Source: an uncultured Anaerobiospirillum sp.
Lineage (GTDB): Bacteria > Pseudomonadota > Gammaproteobacteria > Enterobacterales > Succinivibrionaceae
Length of the DNA: 64,000 nucleotides
NCBI GenBank assembly: GCA_944390115.1
Contig: CALXOW010000002.1
Coordinates: 52,770 to 116,769, forward strand
Direction: 5' to 3'
The notes under the pieces were generated by a model. That model worked only from the letters and a program-made list of their open reading frames with translations. It searched no databases and was not told the origin of the DNA. The position numbers and the translations under genes are program-made. Position 1 is the stretch's first letter; every line of letters begins with the position of its first letter. Shown here piece by piece: positions 42,010 to 52,379 of this stretch.

Positions 42010-42981
42010 ATGTCTGATATTTTTGAGCGCATTAGCGAGTACGGTATTGTTCCTCTCGTTACCTTAGATGATCCTAATGATGCCGTACCATTAGCCCGCG
42101 CTTTAGTCGCTGGTGGTATCCCGATCGCTGAGGTTACCTTCCGTACCTCCGCTGGTGGCGAAGCTATCAAGCGTATGGCTAAGGAAGTACCTGAGATTAT
42201 CGTAGGCTCGGGTACCGTTCACGATATCGACCACGCAAAGGAGACGGTCGATAACGGCGGTAAGTTCGTTATCACCCCAGGCTTCAACGCTAAGGTTGTT
42301 GACTGGTGCGTTAAGAACAACGTCCCAGTTTGCCCTGGCACCGTCGTTCCATCTGATATCGAAGAGGCGATGAACTTTGGCCTCAAGGTAGTCAAATTCT
42401 TCCCTGCCGAGGCCTACGGCGGCATCAACACCTTAAAGGCCTTAGCTGGTCCTTTCGGTGCCATGAAGTTCGTTCCAACCGGTGGTGTTGGCTTAAACAA
42501 CTTAACTGATTACTTAGATCTGCCAAACGTTGCTGCAGTTGGCGGTAGCTTTATTCCACCTTCGAAGCTGGTTAAGGCCAAGGATTGGGACGGCATCAAC
42601 AAGCTGTGCCAGCAGATCGTAGCTAAGGTCATGGACTTCAGCGTCGGCCACGTCGGCATCAACGCTGGTGACCCAGACAATGCCGGTAAGGTTACCGACC
42701 AAGTCGCAGCCCTCTTTGGCACCGACAAGCGCGAGGGTGATATCTCCTTCTTCAGCGGCAACTTAGTTGAAGTTATGAAGAAGCCATTTGTTGGCACTCA
42801 TGGCCACATCTGCGTTGACACCCGTGACTTACGCCGTGCTATGGCTCTGTTAAAGCGTAAGGGCGTGGAGTTTGACGAGGCCAACTTCATGTACGACGCT
42901 AAGGGCAAGTTAGTCACTGCCTACTTAAAGGACGAGATTGGCGGCTTTGCCTTCCACATTCGTCAGCGTCCAGCTTGCTAA
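42010..42981 (+). CDS. eda: KDPG/KHG aldolase fused to a C-terminal VOC-like domain
   Basis: Cleaves 2-keto-3-deoxy-6-phosphogluconate to pyruvate and glyceraldehyde-3-P. Residues 1-205 are the class I aldolase with E41 and R45 (EVTFRT), the phosphate loop GSGTV and the Schiff-base lysine K129 (VVKFFPAEAYGG). Residues about 208-323 add a vicinal-oxygen-chelate (glyoxalase)-like domain (GHVGINAGD, GHICVDTRDLRRAMALLKRKG) not present in E. coli Eda. Fused forms of this length exist in other gut bacteria; the second domain's role is unknown. ATG 42010 follows AGAGGA. It pairs functionally with kdgK. Confidence 0.9.
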   Translation: MSDIFERISEYGIVPLVTLDDPNDAVPLARALVAGGIPIAEVTFRTSAGGEAIKRMAKEVPEIIVGSGTVHDIDHAKETVDNGGKFVITPGFNAKVVDWCVKNNVPVCPGTVVPSDIEEAMNFGLKVVKFFPAEAYGGINTLKALAGPFGAMKFVPTGGVGLNNLTDYLDLPNVAAVGGSFIPPSKLVKAKDWDGINKLCQQIVAKVMDFSVGHVGINAGDPDNAGKVTDQVAALFGTDKREGDISFFSGNLVEVMKKPFVGTHGHICVDTRDLRRAMALLKRKGVEFDEANFMYDAKGKLVTAYLKDEIGGFAFHIRQRPAC

Positions 42982-43053
42982 TAGCATTGCGCTTTTAGCA
43001 GCTTTGCGCTAACAGCATCGTGCTAACAGCATGGTGCTGTTAGAACGCCGTGA

Positions 43054-43095
43054 TGGCGCTAGGCTTGGCCCGGCGCTGTCCGGCGTTTTTTTTTT
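43054..43095 (+). terminator. Terminator after the KDPG aldolase gene
   Basis: AACGCCG (43054-43060) and CGGCGTT (43081-43087), followed by T10 ending at 43095. A separate CTAACAGCA/TGCTGTTAG hairpin lies at 43023-43043. The terminator ends 18 bases before the next ATG. Confidence 0.75.
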
Positions 43096-43113
43096 GTTTT
43101 TAGGGAGGTTTTC

Positions 43114-44013
43114 ATGAGTGCGCCGCAGCACATCACGGTGGTTGACTACAACCCCGCTTGGCCGGAGCTGTTTGCCGATGAGCGTGACTTGATTGCACCG
43201 GTGCTCGGTGCGCAGCTGCTTGAGTGCTACCACATCGGTAGTACGGCGGTGCCAGGGCTTGCGGCCAAGCCTATTATCGACCTTATGGTGGTGGTGCGAG
43301 ATGTCGCTAAGGTCGATGCCCTTGCGGCTCAGTTTGAATCCTTAGGCTATGAGTACATGGGCGAGTTTGGTATTGCCGGGCGGCGTTATCTGCGCAAAGG
43401 CGGTGCGGAGCGTACCCACCAAATCCATATCTTTGACCTCAAGAGCGAGCATCATATCGTGCGCCACTTGGCGCTGCGTGATTATCTTAGGGCCCACCCT
43501 GCGGCTTGTGCTGCGTATGCTGAGCTCAAGCGTAAGCTAGCCGCCCAGTTTCCTTACGACATTGCGGGCTATTGCGACGGCAAGGACGCCTTGGTGCAAG
43601 AGCTCGAGCTTAAGGCTTTGGCCTGGTATGACGCCAGCTGGGAGCGCCTTTATCTTCAGGCGCGGGTGGTGCAACGGCCAAGAACCATTGGACGCTTGGT
43701 GGAGACTGGTCAAGTGGCGGCGGCGCTGCTGACCAAGACGGGCGCTATCTTCACCGGAGTGTGCCTGGATACCGCCTGCTCCTTGGGCATGTGCGCGGAG
43801 CGCAATGCCATCGGCAGCATGCTCACCGCAGGCGAGTCGGACATGACGCGCCTGGTCGTGGTGATGCCTGGCGGCGCGCTCGGGCTACCGTGCGGTGCCT
43901 GCCGCGAGCTTATGATGCAGCTCGGCGCTGATGCCTTGGAGATTTTGACCGAGCGTGAGCCAGTTCAGACCGTGACGCTCAGTGCACTGATGCCACAGTG
44001 GTGGGGCCATTAA
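43114..44013 (+). CDS. GrpB-family nucleotidyltransferase-fold domain fused to a cytidine deaminase-like domain
   Basis: A 299-residue two-domain protein. Residues 1-175 match the GrpB/UPF0157 family (nucleotidyltransferase-like fold): DYNPAWPELF, the HIGSTAVPGLAAKPIIDLMV signature (40-59) and FDLKSEHHIVRHLALRDYL. Residues 185-299 are a cytidine/blasticidin-S deaminase-like domain with the zinc residues C227 and catalytic E229 (MCAERNAIG) and C260, C263 (LPCGACREL). Both active sites look intact. Function is unknown; nucleotide or antibiotic modification is conceivable. GGGAGG before the ATG supports the start. It converges with ung. Confidence 0.85.
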   Translation: MSAPQHITVVDYNPAWPELFADERDLIAPVLGAQLLECYHIGSTAVPGLAAKPIIDLMVVVRDVAKVDALAAQFESLGYEYMGEFGIAGRRYLRKGGAERTHQIHIFDLKSEHHIVRHLALRDYLRAHPAACAAYAELKRKLAAQFPYDIAGYCDGKDALVQELELKALAWYDASWERLYLQARVVQRPRTIGRLVETGQVAAALLTKTGAIFTGVCLDTACSLGMCAERNAIGSMLTAGESDMTRLVVVMPGGALGLPCGACRELMMQLGADALEILTEREPVQTVTLSALMPQWWGH

Positions 44014-44072
44014 GGGCACGCCCGTGCGCGCTGCTCGCAGTTGAGCGTGGTGCGGCTTAGAGGTTGGGCGCG

Positions 44073-44771
44073 CTAGAAAACGAGCTCCTCGGGGGCCACG
44101 GTCTGCGGCAGCTGCCAATTGATGGGGGCTTTGCCGTGCGCCATGAGGTAGGCATTGGCCTGCGAGAAGTGATGACAGCCAAAGAAGCCTCGGCTGGCCG
44201 AGAGCGGGCTCGGGTGCGGGCTTTCTAAGACCAGGTTGCGACTGCGGTCGACCACTTTGCATTTATTGCGCGCCTGGGCGCCCCAGAGCAGATAGACCAC
44301 GTGCTCACTATTTTGGTTGATGAGCCTAATCACCTCATCGGTGAATTGCTCCCAGCCTTGGTTGGCGTGGGCCATGGCTTGGCCCTCACGCACCGATAAG
44401 ATCGCGTTTAAGAGGAGCACGCCTTGGCGCGCCCAAGACACGAGGCAGCCGTGCGGCGGCGGCACAAAGCCGGGGATATCTTGGCTTAACTCCTTGTAGA
44501 TATTGACCAAGGACGGCGGCACGCGCACCCCAGGCCTAACCGAAAAGGACAGGCCCATTGCTTGTCCTAATTCGTGGTAGGGGTCTTGGCCTAAGATGAC
44601 GACCTTGAGCTCCTCAAACTTGGTCAAGCGAAAGGCATTGAAGATTTCATGGCGCGGCGGAAAGCAGCGGTGACCTGACGCCACATCTTGGTCGTAGTAG
44701 CCCAAGGCATGGGTAAAGTAGGGCTGCGTTTTGAGCGGTCCTAATAAGTCATGCCAGGTTAAGCTCGCCAT
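44073..44771 (-). CDS. ung: Uracil-DNA glycosylase
   Basis: Removes uracil from DNA at the start of base excision repair. The 232-residue family 1 enzyme has the catalytic-Asp motif GQDPYH (D63), LLLNAILSVR, and the DNA-intercalation motif HPSPLSA (H186), all intact. AGAGGAG precedes the ATG. It converges with the GrpB-deaminase gene and is downstream of pseG on the same strand across a minisatellite. Confidence 0.96.
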   Translation of the reverse strand: MASLTWHDLLGPLKTQPYFTHALGYYDQDVASGHRCFPPRHEIFNAFRLTKFEELKVVILGQDPYHELGQAMGLSFSVRPGVRVPPSLVNIYKELSQDIPGFVPPPHGCLVSWARQGVLLLNAILSVREGQAMAHANQGWEQFTDEVIRLINQNSEHVVYLLWGAQARNKCKVVDRSRNLVLESPHPSPLSASRGFFGCHHFSQANAYLMAHGKAPINWQLPQTVAPEELVF

Positions 44772-44840
44772 TAGTTTTCTCCTCTTGCTGCAGGGTGCAC
44801 CGAGTGGTGCGGGCGTTGGGCGCGGCGCACGCTGCGTACT

Positions 44841-44951
44841 CAGCTTGCGCTGGGCGCTCAGCTGGTGCTGAGCACTCGGCTGGTGCTGGGCGCTCTGCTG
44901 GTGCTGAGCGCTCGGCTGGTGCTGAGTGCTCGGCTGGTGTTGAGCACTCGG
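44841..44951. repeat. 18-bp minisatellite between pseG and ung
   Basis: About six tandem copies of an 18-bp unit close to CGGCTGGTGCTGAGCGCT begin at 44841 and end at the pseG stop codon. Copies differ by 1-4 bases. The unit keeps reading frames open on both strands, creating spurious Ala/Glu-rich frames. Confidence 0.8.
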
Positions 44952-46160
44952 CTAGTGCGGTGCGGTCTCTAAGAGCGTTAGTACCGCTTGGGCGACACGC
45001 TCTAGGCCTAGTCCATCGTAGACCTTGAGGCAATTGTGCGTGAACTGCGGCGCGTTGGCAATAAGCTCCTTAAGCGTAGCTTCCACGGCTTCAGGGTCAG
45101 AGAGCTGGGGGAGCTCAAGGTTCAGGCCAAAATGGAACTTGACCATGGCCTGAGGGCCCCCGATCTGATTGTCGGCAATGACCACGCCGATGGTCGGAAT
45201 GCCCGCCGCCAGACGCTCACGGAACATGCCGCCATAGGCGCCGATCACCACGTCATGCTTAAAGAGCAAGTCGGCGACATCCTGGCAGTGGCGCATCAGG
45301 TGCACGCGCGCGCGGTATTGCGCGGGAATGGTGGCGATGAGGCGCTCGAGCTCAGGATAGTCGTTGTTGGCAGCTCCGGCGATAATGGTAAAGGCGTAGC
45401 GCTCATAAAGCTGGCCTGAGAGCAGGGCCTGAGTGAACTTGAGGCAGGCTGAGACTGGATCCGCGCCGCCAAAGTTGACAAAGACACGTACCGGCTCGCT
45501 GTGCCCTAATTTCTCTATGTCAATGCCTTTGTGCTCCAGCTCGGCTTTGAGGCTCGGCGGCACAAAGTACGCGGCATTGGCGATCGGCGGCAGGGGCTCA
45601 GGGAGCTTTTCTTTGCCGATTAGGGCGCGTACGCTCAGGGCGTTGCTATGGGCGCCACAGGTGCAACTGCTGGGCTCATTTAGCGGGTAGTTCTTAGGAT
45701 AGAAACGCTCGGCGGTCAGCGAGTACTGGGAGCCTAAGAGCAGCTGGCAGTGGGGCGGACACAGCTTACGGTAGGCTTGCTCGTTCGGGCCTAGGTTTTG
45801 GTCGATCAGCACGTCGCATTGATGCTTGCGATTGTAGAGGTCGTCTACCACCAGGATTTTGCTGCGCGTATTGAGCGGGGCCTCAAAGCTCGCATCAATC
45901 GCATAGTCGTCGATCAGCAGTACTTGTGGGACGGTGGCCTGAGCGCTAAGGTGCTCTAGGATGTCCTCCTTGGTGGCAAAGGTCTTGATCTCATCGTACT
46001 CGGCGCACAGCGGGCGTAAGGCCTCGTCAAAGGCGTAGACATAGAGCGTCAGCTGGGCGTGCGCCTTGAGCTTGGGCAAGAGCGGCTTGATGCGCATCAA
46101 ATGTCCGGTACCGATGCTGCGATTGGCGCGTACAATCACGCCGATCCAAGGTTTGGCCAT
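44952..46160 (-). CDS. pseG: Pseudaminic acid pathway UDP-sugar hydrolase
   Basis: Removes UDP from UDP-2,4-diacetamido-2,4,6-trideoxy-L-altrose, step 4 of pseudaminic acid synthesis. It is a 402-residue GT-B fold protein with RANRSIGTGHLMR (catalytic His in GxGHxxR) at the N-terminus, the middle VVDDLYNRKHQCDVLIDQNLG and the nucleotide-binding FVNFGGADPVSACLK and IGAYGGMFRERLAAGIP. It is longer than usual because of an extra stretch of about 55 residues (roughly 168-225). It follows pseF with a three-base gap. The pseH acetyltransferase and pseI synthase are not in the window. Confidence 0.9.
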   Translation of the reverse strand: MAKPWIGVIVRANRSIGTGHLMRIKPLLPKLKAHAQLTLYVYAFDEALRPLCAEYDEIKTFATKEDILEHLSAQATVPQVLLIDDYAIDASFEAPLNTRSKILVVDDLYNRKHQCDVLIDQNLGPNEQAYRKLCPPHCQLLLGSQYSLTAERFYPKNYPLNEPSSCTCGAHSNALSVRALIGKEKLPEPLPPIANAAYFVPPSLKAELEHKGIDIEKLGHSEPVRVFVNFGGADPVSACLKFTQALLSGQLYERYAFTIIAGAANNDYPELERLIATIPAQYRARVHLMRHCQDVADLLFKHDVVIGAYGGMFRERLAAGIPTIGVVIADNQIGGPQAMVKFHFGLNLELPQLSDPEAVEATLKELIANAPQFTHNCLKVYDGLGLERVAQAVLTLLETAPH

Positions 46161-46163
46161 AAC

Positions 46164-46913
46164 TTAGCTCTTCCCTATCTTCTTGATCGCCTCAGCCAGG
46201 ATTAAGGCGTATTCCCAGTCCTCAGGCGTGTCGATGTCGATGACGCGATAGCGTGGCATCTCAAACATGCGGTAGGTAAATTCGGCCGCGCGACTGCGGT
46301 CAGGCTCGGTGGCCGTACCGTCGAGCATGGCGCCGTGGGTAGCCTCTAACAGCTTTGGGCTGTGGAAATAGAACTGACCTGCGTCCTGGAAGCTGCGTGG
46401 TAAGTCCTGCGAGCGCATCATTTGGCATTCAGGCATGATGGCAATCGGTGCGCCCTCTGGGCTTTGGTAGAAGCCGCGCTGAACTGGGAATGGGAACTCG
46501 CAGCAAGCAAAGATGTAGTCGGCGTGGTCGGCGCTAAACTTAGCGTAGGCAGCCTGTAGGTACTCTGGAGTTAAGAGGGGCGCGGTAGCGTAGACCGTGA
46601 GGATAGTGTCGTAATGACCGCCGCGCTCAGTCATCTTGCGGTAGGCATCTAAGGCCACCACGGCGGTGCCCGCATAGTCATTGGCCAGTGCCGCATCGCG
46701 CATAAAAGGTACGGATGCTCCGTATTGTCGTGCGACGGCGGCGATTTCCTCATCGTCGGTCGAGACGATCACATCGGTGCAGATGCCGCTCTTGAGGCAA
46801 TTCTCAATGCTGTAGGCGATGAGAGGCTTACCCAAGAAGTCCTTGATGTTCTTGTGGGGAATGCGCTTGGAGCCTCCACGGGCCGGAATCACTGCTAAAA
46901 CTGAGTTGGCCAT
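46164..46913 (-). CDS. pseF: Pseudaminic acid cytidylyltransferase
   Basis: Activates pseudaminic acid to CMP-pseudaminate. The 249-residue protein of the CMP-NeuA/PseF family has the nucleotide-binding start VIPARGGSKRIPHKN and a VSTDDEEIAAVARQYGA segment. The C-terminal FYFHSP...YRVIDIDTPEDWEYAL fits PseF better than NeuA. ATG 46913 follows GAGGA and lies one base after the pseC stop, so the genes are coupled. Confidence 0.9.
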   Translation of the reverse strand: MANSVLAVIPARGGSKRIPHKNIKDFLGKPLIAYSIENCLKSGICTDVIVSTDDEEIAAVARQYGASVPFMRDAALANDYAGTAVVALDAYRKMTERGGHYDTILTVYATAPLLTPEYLQAAYAKFSADHADYIFACCEFPFPVQRGFYQSPEGAPIAIMPECQMMRSQDLPRSFQDAGQFYFHSPKLLEATHGAMLDGTATEPDRSRAAEFTYRMFEMPRYRVIDIDTPEDWEYALILAEAIKKIGKS

Positions 46914-46914
46914 G

Positions 46915-48072
46915 TTATTTGTCCTCAAACTTATCTAAGGCGGCGGCAATAATGGTTGCGACCATGCTTTGCTCGACACGGGTGATCTTGGTGTGCAACG
47001 GAATGGTGAGGGTGTGCTCATAGAAGTACTCTGCTCCTGGTAAGGCCTCAGGGTACTTCTGCTGTTGATAGTAAGGATGGCGGTAAATCGGGATGTAGTG
47101 GATTTGGGCGCCTACCCCCTTATCGCGCAGGGTCTGGTAGATTTCGTTGCGGTGCTCTACTTGGATTTGGTAGAGGTGCCACGAGCTCTCAAAGCCAGGG
47201 ATATCGGCAACCGGCAGCTTGACCAAGTTGTGGTCGAGAATATCGACGTAGGAGCGCGCCAGCTCTCGGCGCTTTTGCAGGAAGCTATCGAGGCGATTCA
47301 TCTGGGAAATGCCTAAGGCAGCCTGCATTTCGCTCATACGGTAGTTATAGCCCAGCATTAGTTGCTCGTAGTAGAAGCCCGGCATATCTGGATTTTCCAT
47401 CTGGGCGGGGTCGTGGGTGATGCCGTGGGCATGTAAGAGGCGAATCTTGGCCGCGAGCTCTTCGTTGTCGGTAAGGCAGGCACCACCTTCGGCGGTGGTG
47501 ATGATCTTCACTGGGTGGAAGGAGAAGACGGCGACATCAGAGAACTTGCACTTGCCAATCAGGGTGTTCTCATAGGTGGCGCCTAAGGCATGAGAGGCGT
47601 CTTCGATCAGGTAGAAGCCGTAGCGCTCCTTTAAGTTTTGCAGATAGCGCAGCTCACATGGGCGTCCTGATAGGTGCACGGCCACCACGGCCTTAGGCAG
47701 CGGCTTATGATTTTGCTCGGCGTCCTTGAGCATTTGCCCTAACTTGACGTGATCTAAATTGCCGGTGTGCGGGTCAACGTCGATAAAGCGCACCGTGGCT
47801 CCGCAGTAGCGGGCGCAGTTGGCCGAGGCCACAAAGCTGATCGCACTGACCCAAACCTCATCTTGCGGGCCCACGTCTAAGGCCATCATGCACAGGTGTA
47901 AGGCGGCGGTGGCGTTGGAGACCGCGACGGCGTAATCAGCATCAGTGTAAGAGCACAAGCACTCTTCAAACTCACTGACGCGCGGGCCACAGGTTAGATA
48001 ATTGGAGCGCAGCACGCGCTCGACCGCTTGGATATCATCTTCGTCGATGTTTTGAGTGCTGTAGGGAATCAT
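46915..48072 (-). CDS. pseC: UDP-4-amino-4,6-dideoxy-N-acetyl-L-altrosamine transaminase
   Basis: PLP-dependent aminotransferase for step 2 of pseudaminic acid synthesis (DegT/DnrJ/EryC1 fold, 385 residues). The PLP lysine is in FSFHPVKIITTAEGG. Other marks are AVSNATAALHLCMMAL (phosphate site), LIEDASHALGATY and YNYRMSEMQAALG. Length is normal. It is first in the pseC-pseF-pseG set and is separated from pseB by a terminator and a short palindrome. Confidence 0.92.
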   Translation of the reverse strand: MIPYSTQNIDEDDIQAVERVLRSNYLTCGPRVSEFEECLCSYTDADYAVAVSNATAALHLCMMALDVGPQDEVWVSAISFVASANCARYCGATVRFIDVDPHTGNLDHVKLGQMLKDAEQNHKPLPKAVVAVHLSGRPCELRYLQNLKERYGFYLIEDASHALGATYENTLIGKCKFSDVAVFSFHPVKIITTAEGGACLTDNEELAAKIRLLHAHGITHDPAQMENPDMPGFYYEQLMLGYNYRMSEMQAALGISQMNRLDSFLQKRRELARSYVDILDHNLVKLPVADIPGFESSWHLYQIQVEHRNEIYQTLRDKGVGAQIHYIPIYRHPYYQQQKYPEALPGAEYFYEHTLTIPLHTKITRVEQSMVATIIAAALDKFEDK

Positions 48073-48112
48073 GATGCTGCCTTATGTGGGCCCCAATCGG
48101 GCGGGGCCAATG

Positions 48113-48156
48113 AAAAAGGGTCAGGAGGTCGCGCGTGCAACCGGGCCTGACCCTCC
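48113..48156 (-). terminator. Terminator between pseB and pseC
   Basis: AGGGTCAGG (48117-48125) and CCTGACCCT (48146-48154); on the minus strand the stem is followed by TTTTTCATT. A perfect palindrome AGTACAGCTC-GT-GAGCTGTACT lies at 48171-48192, just after the pseB stop. Transcription of pseCFG then needs read-through or an internal promoter. Confidence 0.7.
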
Positions 48157-48211
48157 AAATAATTGCAATCAGTACAGCTCGTGAGCTGTACTTGGTCGTA
48201 GTTGAGCTTGA

Positions 48212-49264
<1,053 letters not shown>

Positions 49265-49477
49265 TTAGCGTCGAGGTCTGAGCCTGACAACGTGCCAGGT
49301 CTTAGCCTGACAGCTAAGAACTGAACTCAAAGCAGGCAGCGTCACCATACGCTGCAAAATTAATATGCCCAGGGCAATCCCTTACCATTGTAACGGCAAG
49401 TGGCCGCAAAAAATCTAACCTAAGGCGCCAAGTTGTGCGGCAACTTACAGGCCAACTTTGCGCCCTAGTGGTTAGCC

Positions 49478-49551
49478 CAACTGTGCAACCCACTTGTCAG
49501 GTCAACTGTGCGGCCCACTTGTCAGGTCAACTGTGCGGCCCACTGGGCGGT
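49478..49551. repeat. 25-bp tandem repeat next to flrA
   Basis: Two full copies and one partial copy of CAACTGTGCGGCCCACTTGT-type units (49478-49502, 49503-49527, 49528-49551), with two base differences between the first and second. It lies eight bases past the flrA stop codon. Confidence 0.75.
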
Positions 49552-49558
49552 AGCGGCG

Positions 49559-51151
49559 CTACTGGGCGGTTAGGCCGTACTTCTTCATCTTCTCGATTAA
49601 GGTGGTACGGCGCAATCCCAAGGTTTCAGCTGCTTTGGCCACCACGCCATTGGTTTGCTCGAGCGCTTGCTTAATCATCGATATTTCAATATCGGTAATC
49701 ATGTCCTTAAGGTTTACCCCCTCAGGACGCAAACGCGGCACAAAGGCCTCGGCCATGTCATCCTCATCGCGAATGACCGGTAAATCAGGCAGGTCTTCTT
49801 TCTTGGCTTCAGGCTCGGTAGGAGCGCTGGCCGCATTAGTGCGGCTATTGCTCTTAGGCGGATTAAAGGCGCCCGGATCGGTGCTGATAACGCTGTTGTC
49901 GTCCATTCCGGCAAAGTCGGAGCTTTGCTCAAACTCATCAGGCGCAGTAAAGGCCTCTAAAATGGCCTCGCGCTCGGCCAGCGGATCGTCGGCCACCTTA
50001 TCCCCTAAATATTTAGCCGGTAAGTCAGAGGCATCGACTACTTCGTTAGGGTGCAAGATGAGTAAGCGCTCGACTAAGTTCGAGAGCTCACGCACATTGC
50101 CCTTCCACTGGTTTTGCATTAAGGCCAGCATCGCACGCTGGGTAAAGCGGATGGTGGTGTGCTGTTCCTTGCCGTGGCGATTGACCAGCTCTTGGATTAA
50201 GAGCGGGATATCGTCAGTGCGCTCTCTAAGAGGTGGTGTCTCAATTGGGAATACGTTGAGACGGTAGAACAGATCTTCACGGAAGCGGTTCTCTTGCACC
50301 ATCTTCTCGAGGTTTTGGTGCGTCGCCGCAATCACACGAACATTGGCGGTGATGATCTTATTGGAGCCCACGCGGGTAAAGGTGCGCTCTTGGAGCACGC
50401 GCAAGAGCTTAACCTGCATCTGAAATGGCATATCGCCGATTTCATCTAAGAACAGGGTGCCGCCTTCGGCCAGCTCAAAACGACCTTCACGGGTGGAAAA
50501 AGCGCCGGTGAAGGCGCCCTTCTCGTGACCGAATAATTCCGACTCGAGCAGTTCACTAGGAATGGCGCCGCAGTTGACTGGGACAAAAGGCTTCTTGGAG
50601 CGATTGGACAGATCGTGAATGGCGCGGGCCACCACTTCCTTACCGGTGCCAGATTCACCTAAGATCAAGACATTGGCATCAGTGGGGGCCACCTGCTCGA
50701 TTAAGCGACGTACCACGCACATCGCGTCCGAGCGGCCCACTAAGCGCTTGATTAAGGCGCCACGGCGCCCATCGGAGCGCCCCGAGAGGCGGCTCATGGT
50801 GCGAAATGATTGGCAGTAGTGCAGCAGCTGCACTAACTCGTCGTAGGTTGGCTCCTTGCTCAGACGGCCAATGTAATTGGCATCTTCCTTACCGGAGGGA
50901 ATGAACTCACTATCGCAGACAATAAATGCGGTGCGCGGGTATTTGGCCATAATCTTGGCGCTAGAGACCTTACCCGTGAGCGTTCCTAAAATGCACGCAT
51001 CGATCTGCTCTGAGGATGAATCAAGATAGGACAAACAGTCCTCAATTTCGCCAGTTTGGGTCGCAGCCCCTAAGAACGTAAAGATCGTTTCTAGAGCTTG
51101 GCGTTTATCTTGGTCATGCTCAACTATGAGCACATTTCCTGAAAACTGCAT
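49559..51151 (-). CDS. flrA: Sigma-54-dependent flagellar master regulator FlrA/FleQ
   Basis: Enhancer-binding activator of early flagellar genes. The 530-residue protein has an N-terminal FleQ receiver-like domain (about 1-115), a central AAA+ sigma-54 interaction domain (about 135-370) with GESGTGKE (Walker A), the sigma-54 contact loop GAFTGA, and [13 protein letters not shown] (Walker B), and a C-terminal Fis-type helix-turn-helix (ending [17 protein letters not shown]). A linker of about 100 residues, Pro/Asp/Glu-rich, separates the last two, which is longer than usual. It reads away from the flgJKL genes across a 2.1-kb gap. Confidence 0.9.
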   Translation of the reverse strand: MQFSGNVLIVEHDQDKRQALETIFTFLGAATQTGEIEDCLSYLDSSSEQIDACILGTLTGKVSSAKIMAKYPRTAFIVCDSEFIPSGKEDANYIGRLSKEPTYDELVQLLHYCQSFRTMSRLSGRSDGRRGALIKRLVGRSDAMCVVRRLIEQVAPTDANVLILGESGTGKEVVARAIHDLSNRSKKPFVPVNCGAIPSELLESELFGHEKGAFTGAFSTREGRFELAEGGTLFLDEIGDMPFQMQVKLLRVLQERTFTRVGSNKIITANVRVIAATHQNLEKMVQENRFREDLFYRLNVFPIETPPLRERTDDIPLLIQELVNRHGKEQHTTIRFTQRAMLALMQNQWKGNVRELSNLVERLLILHPNEVVDASDLPAKYLGDKVADDPLAEREAILEAFTAPDEFEQSSDFAGMDDNSVISTDPGAFNPPKSNSRTNAASAPTEPEAKKEDLPDLPVIRDEDDMAEAFVPRLRPEGVNLKDMITDIEISMIKQALEQTNGVVAKAAETLGLRRTTLIEKMKKYGLTAQ

Positions 51152-51628
51152 AAACTCGCCTTTCGCTTAGGCCTAACACAGAGCTGAAAGCCCATTTGAT
51201 GTAATCTAAGTCCAAGTGCTCGACTCAAGAGCACGCGCCTAGCAAGGCTTGTGACCTTAAGTCTGTCTGAACTTTTGTCGCGAGTTAAACCAGCTTCAAA
51301 AGTGCTCAAGCGCAATAGAGCCTGGCAGCAGCTAAGAACAGCCGTTCCAGTTTTGGACTTGAGGCGTACTTGGCAAGACCTCCTGAGGTAAGAGCTCCTA
51401 AGACTAGGATTCCTGCGCTAAGGGGCTTACTGTCAGGACTCCAACCGCCAGGATTGCTGCCATGACGCCAGCGTGGACCAATCTAATGAGAATAAACAAT
51501 GTTAAGCAATAAGGTACCGGCCGTACGGATGCTGATAAGCAGGCGTAAGGTCATTCCTTACTGGTTTGAGCATGTGAGCGTTGTTACAGCGCTAACATGA
51601 GGTCTAGCATGGAATCTCACTCTTAATT

Positions 51629-51644
51629 CCGTAAACGTTTACGG
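51629..51644. promoter_or_regulatory. 16-bp palindrome, LacI/PurR-like operator candidate
   Basis: CCGTAAACGTTTACGG is a perfect palindrome with the AAACGTTT core typical of LacI-family operators. It is about 480 bases upstream of flrA, so its target is unclear. Confidence 0.45.
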
Positions 51645-52284
51645 CTTTAAGGGTGTTCCACCGCTGAGTTTGATCGTCCTCGGCACTGGAAGCCTAAAAG
51701 CTCTCTCCTGAGACAACCTGCAGGTCTTGGGTTTAGCAAGACCATCCCATCTCAAAACGTTGGTGCTTGGAGCTAGCACACTGTCACCATAGGTGAACCG
51801 TGTACAGCCTTGGGCCCTGAAACTCGGGGCTCAAAGCGTTGATCCTGACTTAAGTTCTAGTGCTCACCTTGCTCATCTAGTGTTACTGCAGGCGATGCCC
51901 TTGGTCACAAAAACAAACAGATGCTCACCAGGTCTTGATCCAGGATTACGGCACGAGCATCTCTGCGCTAAAACGGAGGGAAATGCACCATGCGCTAGCA
52001 TGAAATCACTGTTGTAAGAGACTGGTTTTCTGTAACCATCATACCCTTTTTGGGGGAGCTTTGGCAGGATTTTGACGGGCTGTCAAAAATTTTGAAACGA
52101 TCCTGGGGAGTTTTTTAAGTAACTGTATTATCTAGAACGCACAAGCCGGGAATGTCTACAGCAGCGCTAAGCCCGAGGTTATCGCGATCTTGCGGTGAGC
52201 ATCGCAGCTGCTGTGATATCTATAGAGCACATAATAGCGCCCACAAATCACCCTGTCAGGCCCTAACTTTGAGCGGAGTGTGTT

Positions 52285-52379
52285 TTCTGTATACAGAAGA
52301 ACTCACGGCCGCACCCTGAGATCACTTGGTTAACATTGAGTTAAGGCCCGATTTTAAGCGCTCTTTAACCTGTATACAG
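52285..52379. promoter_or_regulatory. Two CTGTATACAG palindromes 83 bases apart
   Basis: TTCTGTATACAGAA (52285-52298) and CTGTATACAG (52370-52379) share a 10-bp palindromic core, with start-to-start spacing of 83 bases. They look like paired sites for a dimeric regulator. The core is shorter than the E. coli LexA box (CTG-N10-CAG), so LexA is unlikely. Confidence 0.5.

Noticed and set aside
44749-45033. Ala/Glu-rich repeat protein (minus) and its plus-strand mirror
   Set aside because: Both frames are by-products of the 18-bp minisatellite, which has a multiple of three as its unit.
52285-52379. LexA (SOS) boxes
   Set aside because: The core is CTG-N4-CAG, not the CTG-N10-CAG of gammaproteobacterial LexA, and no SOS gene follows.
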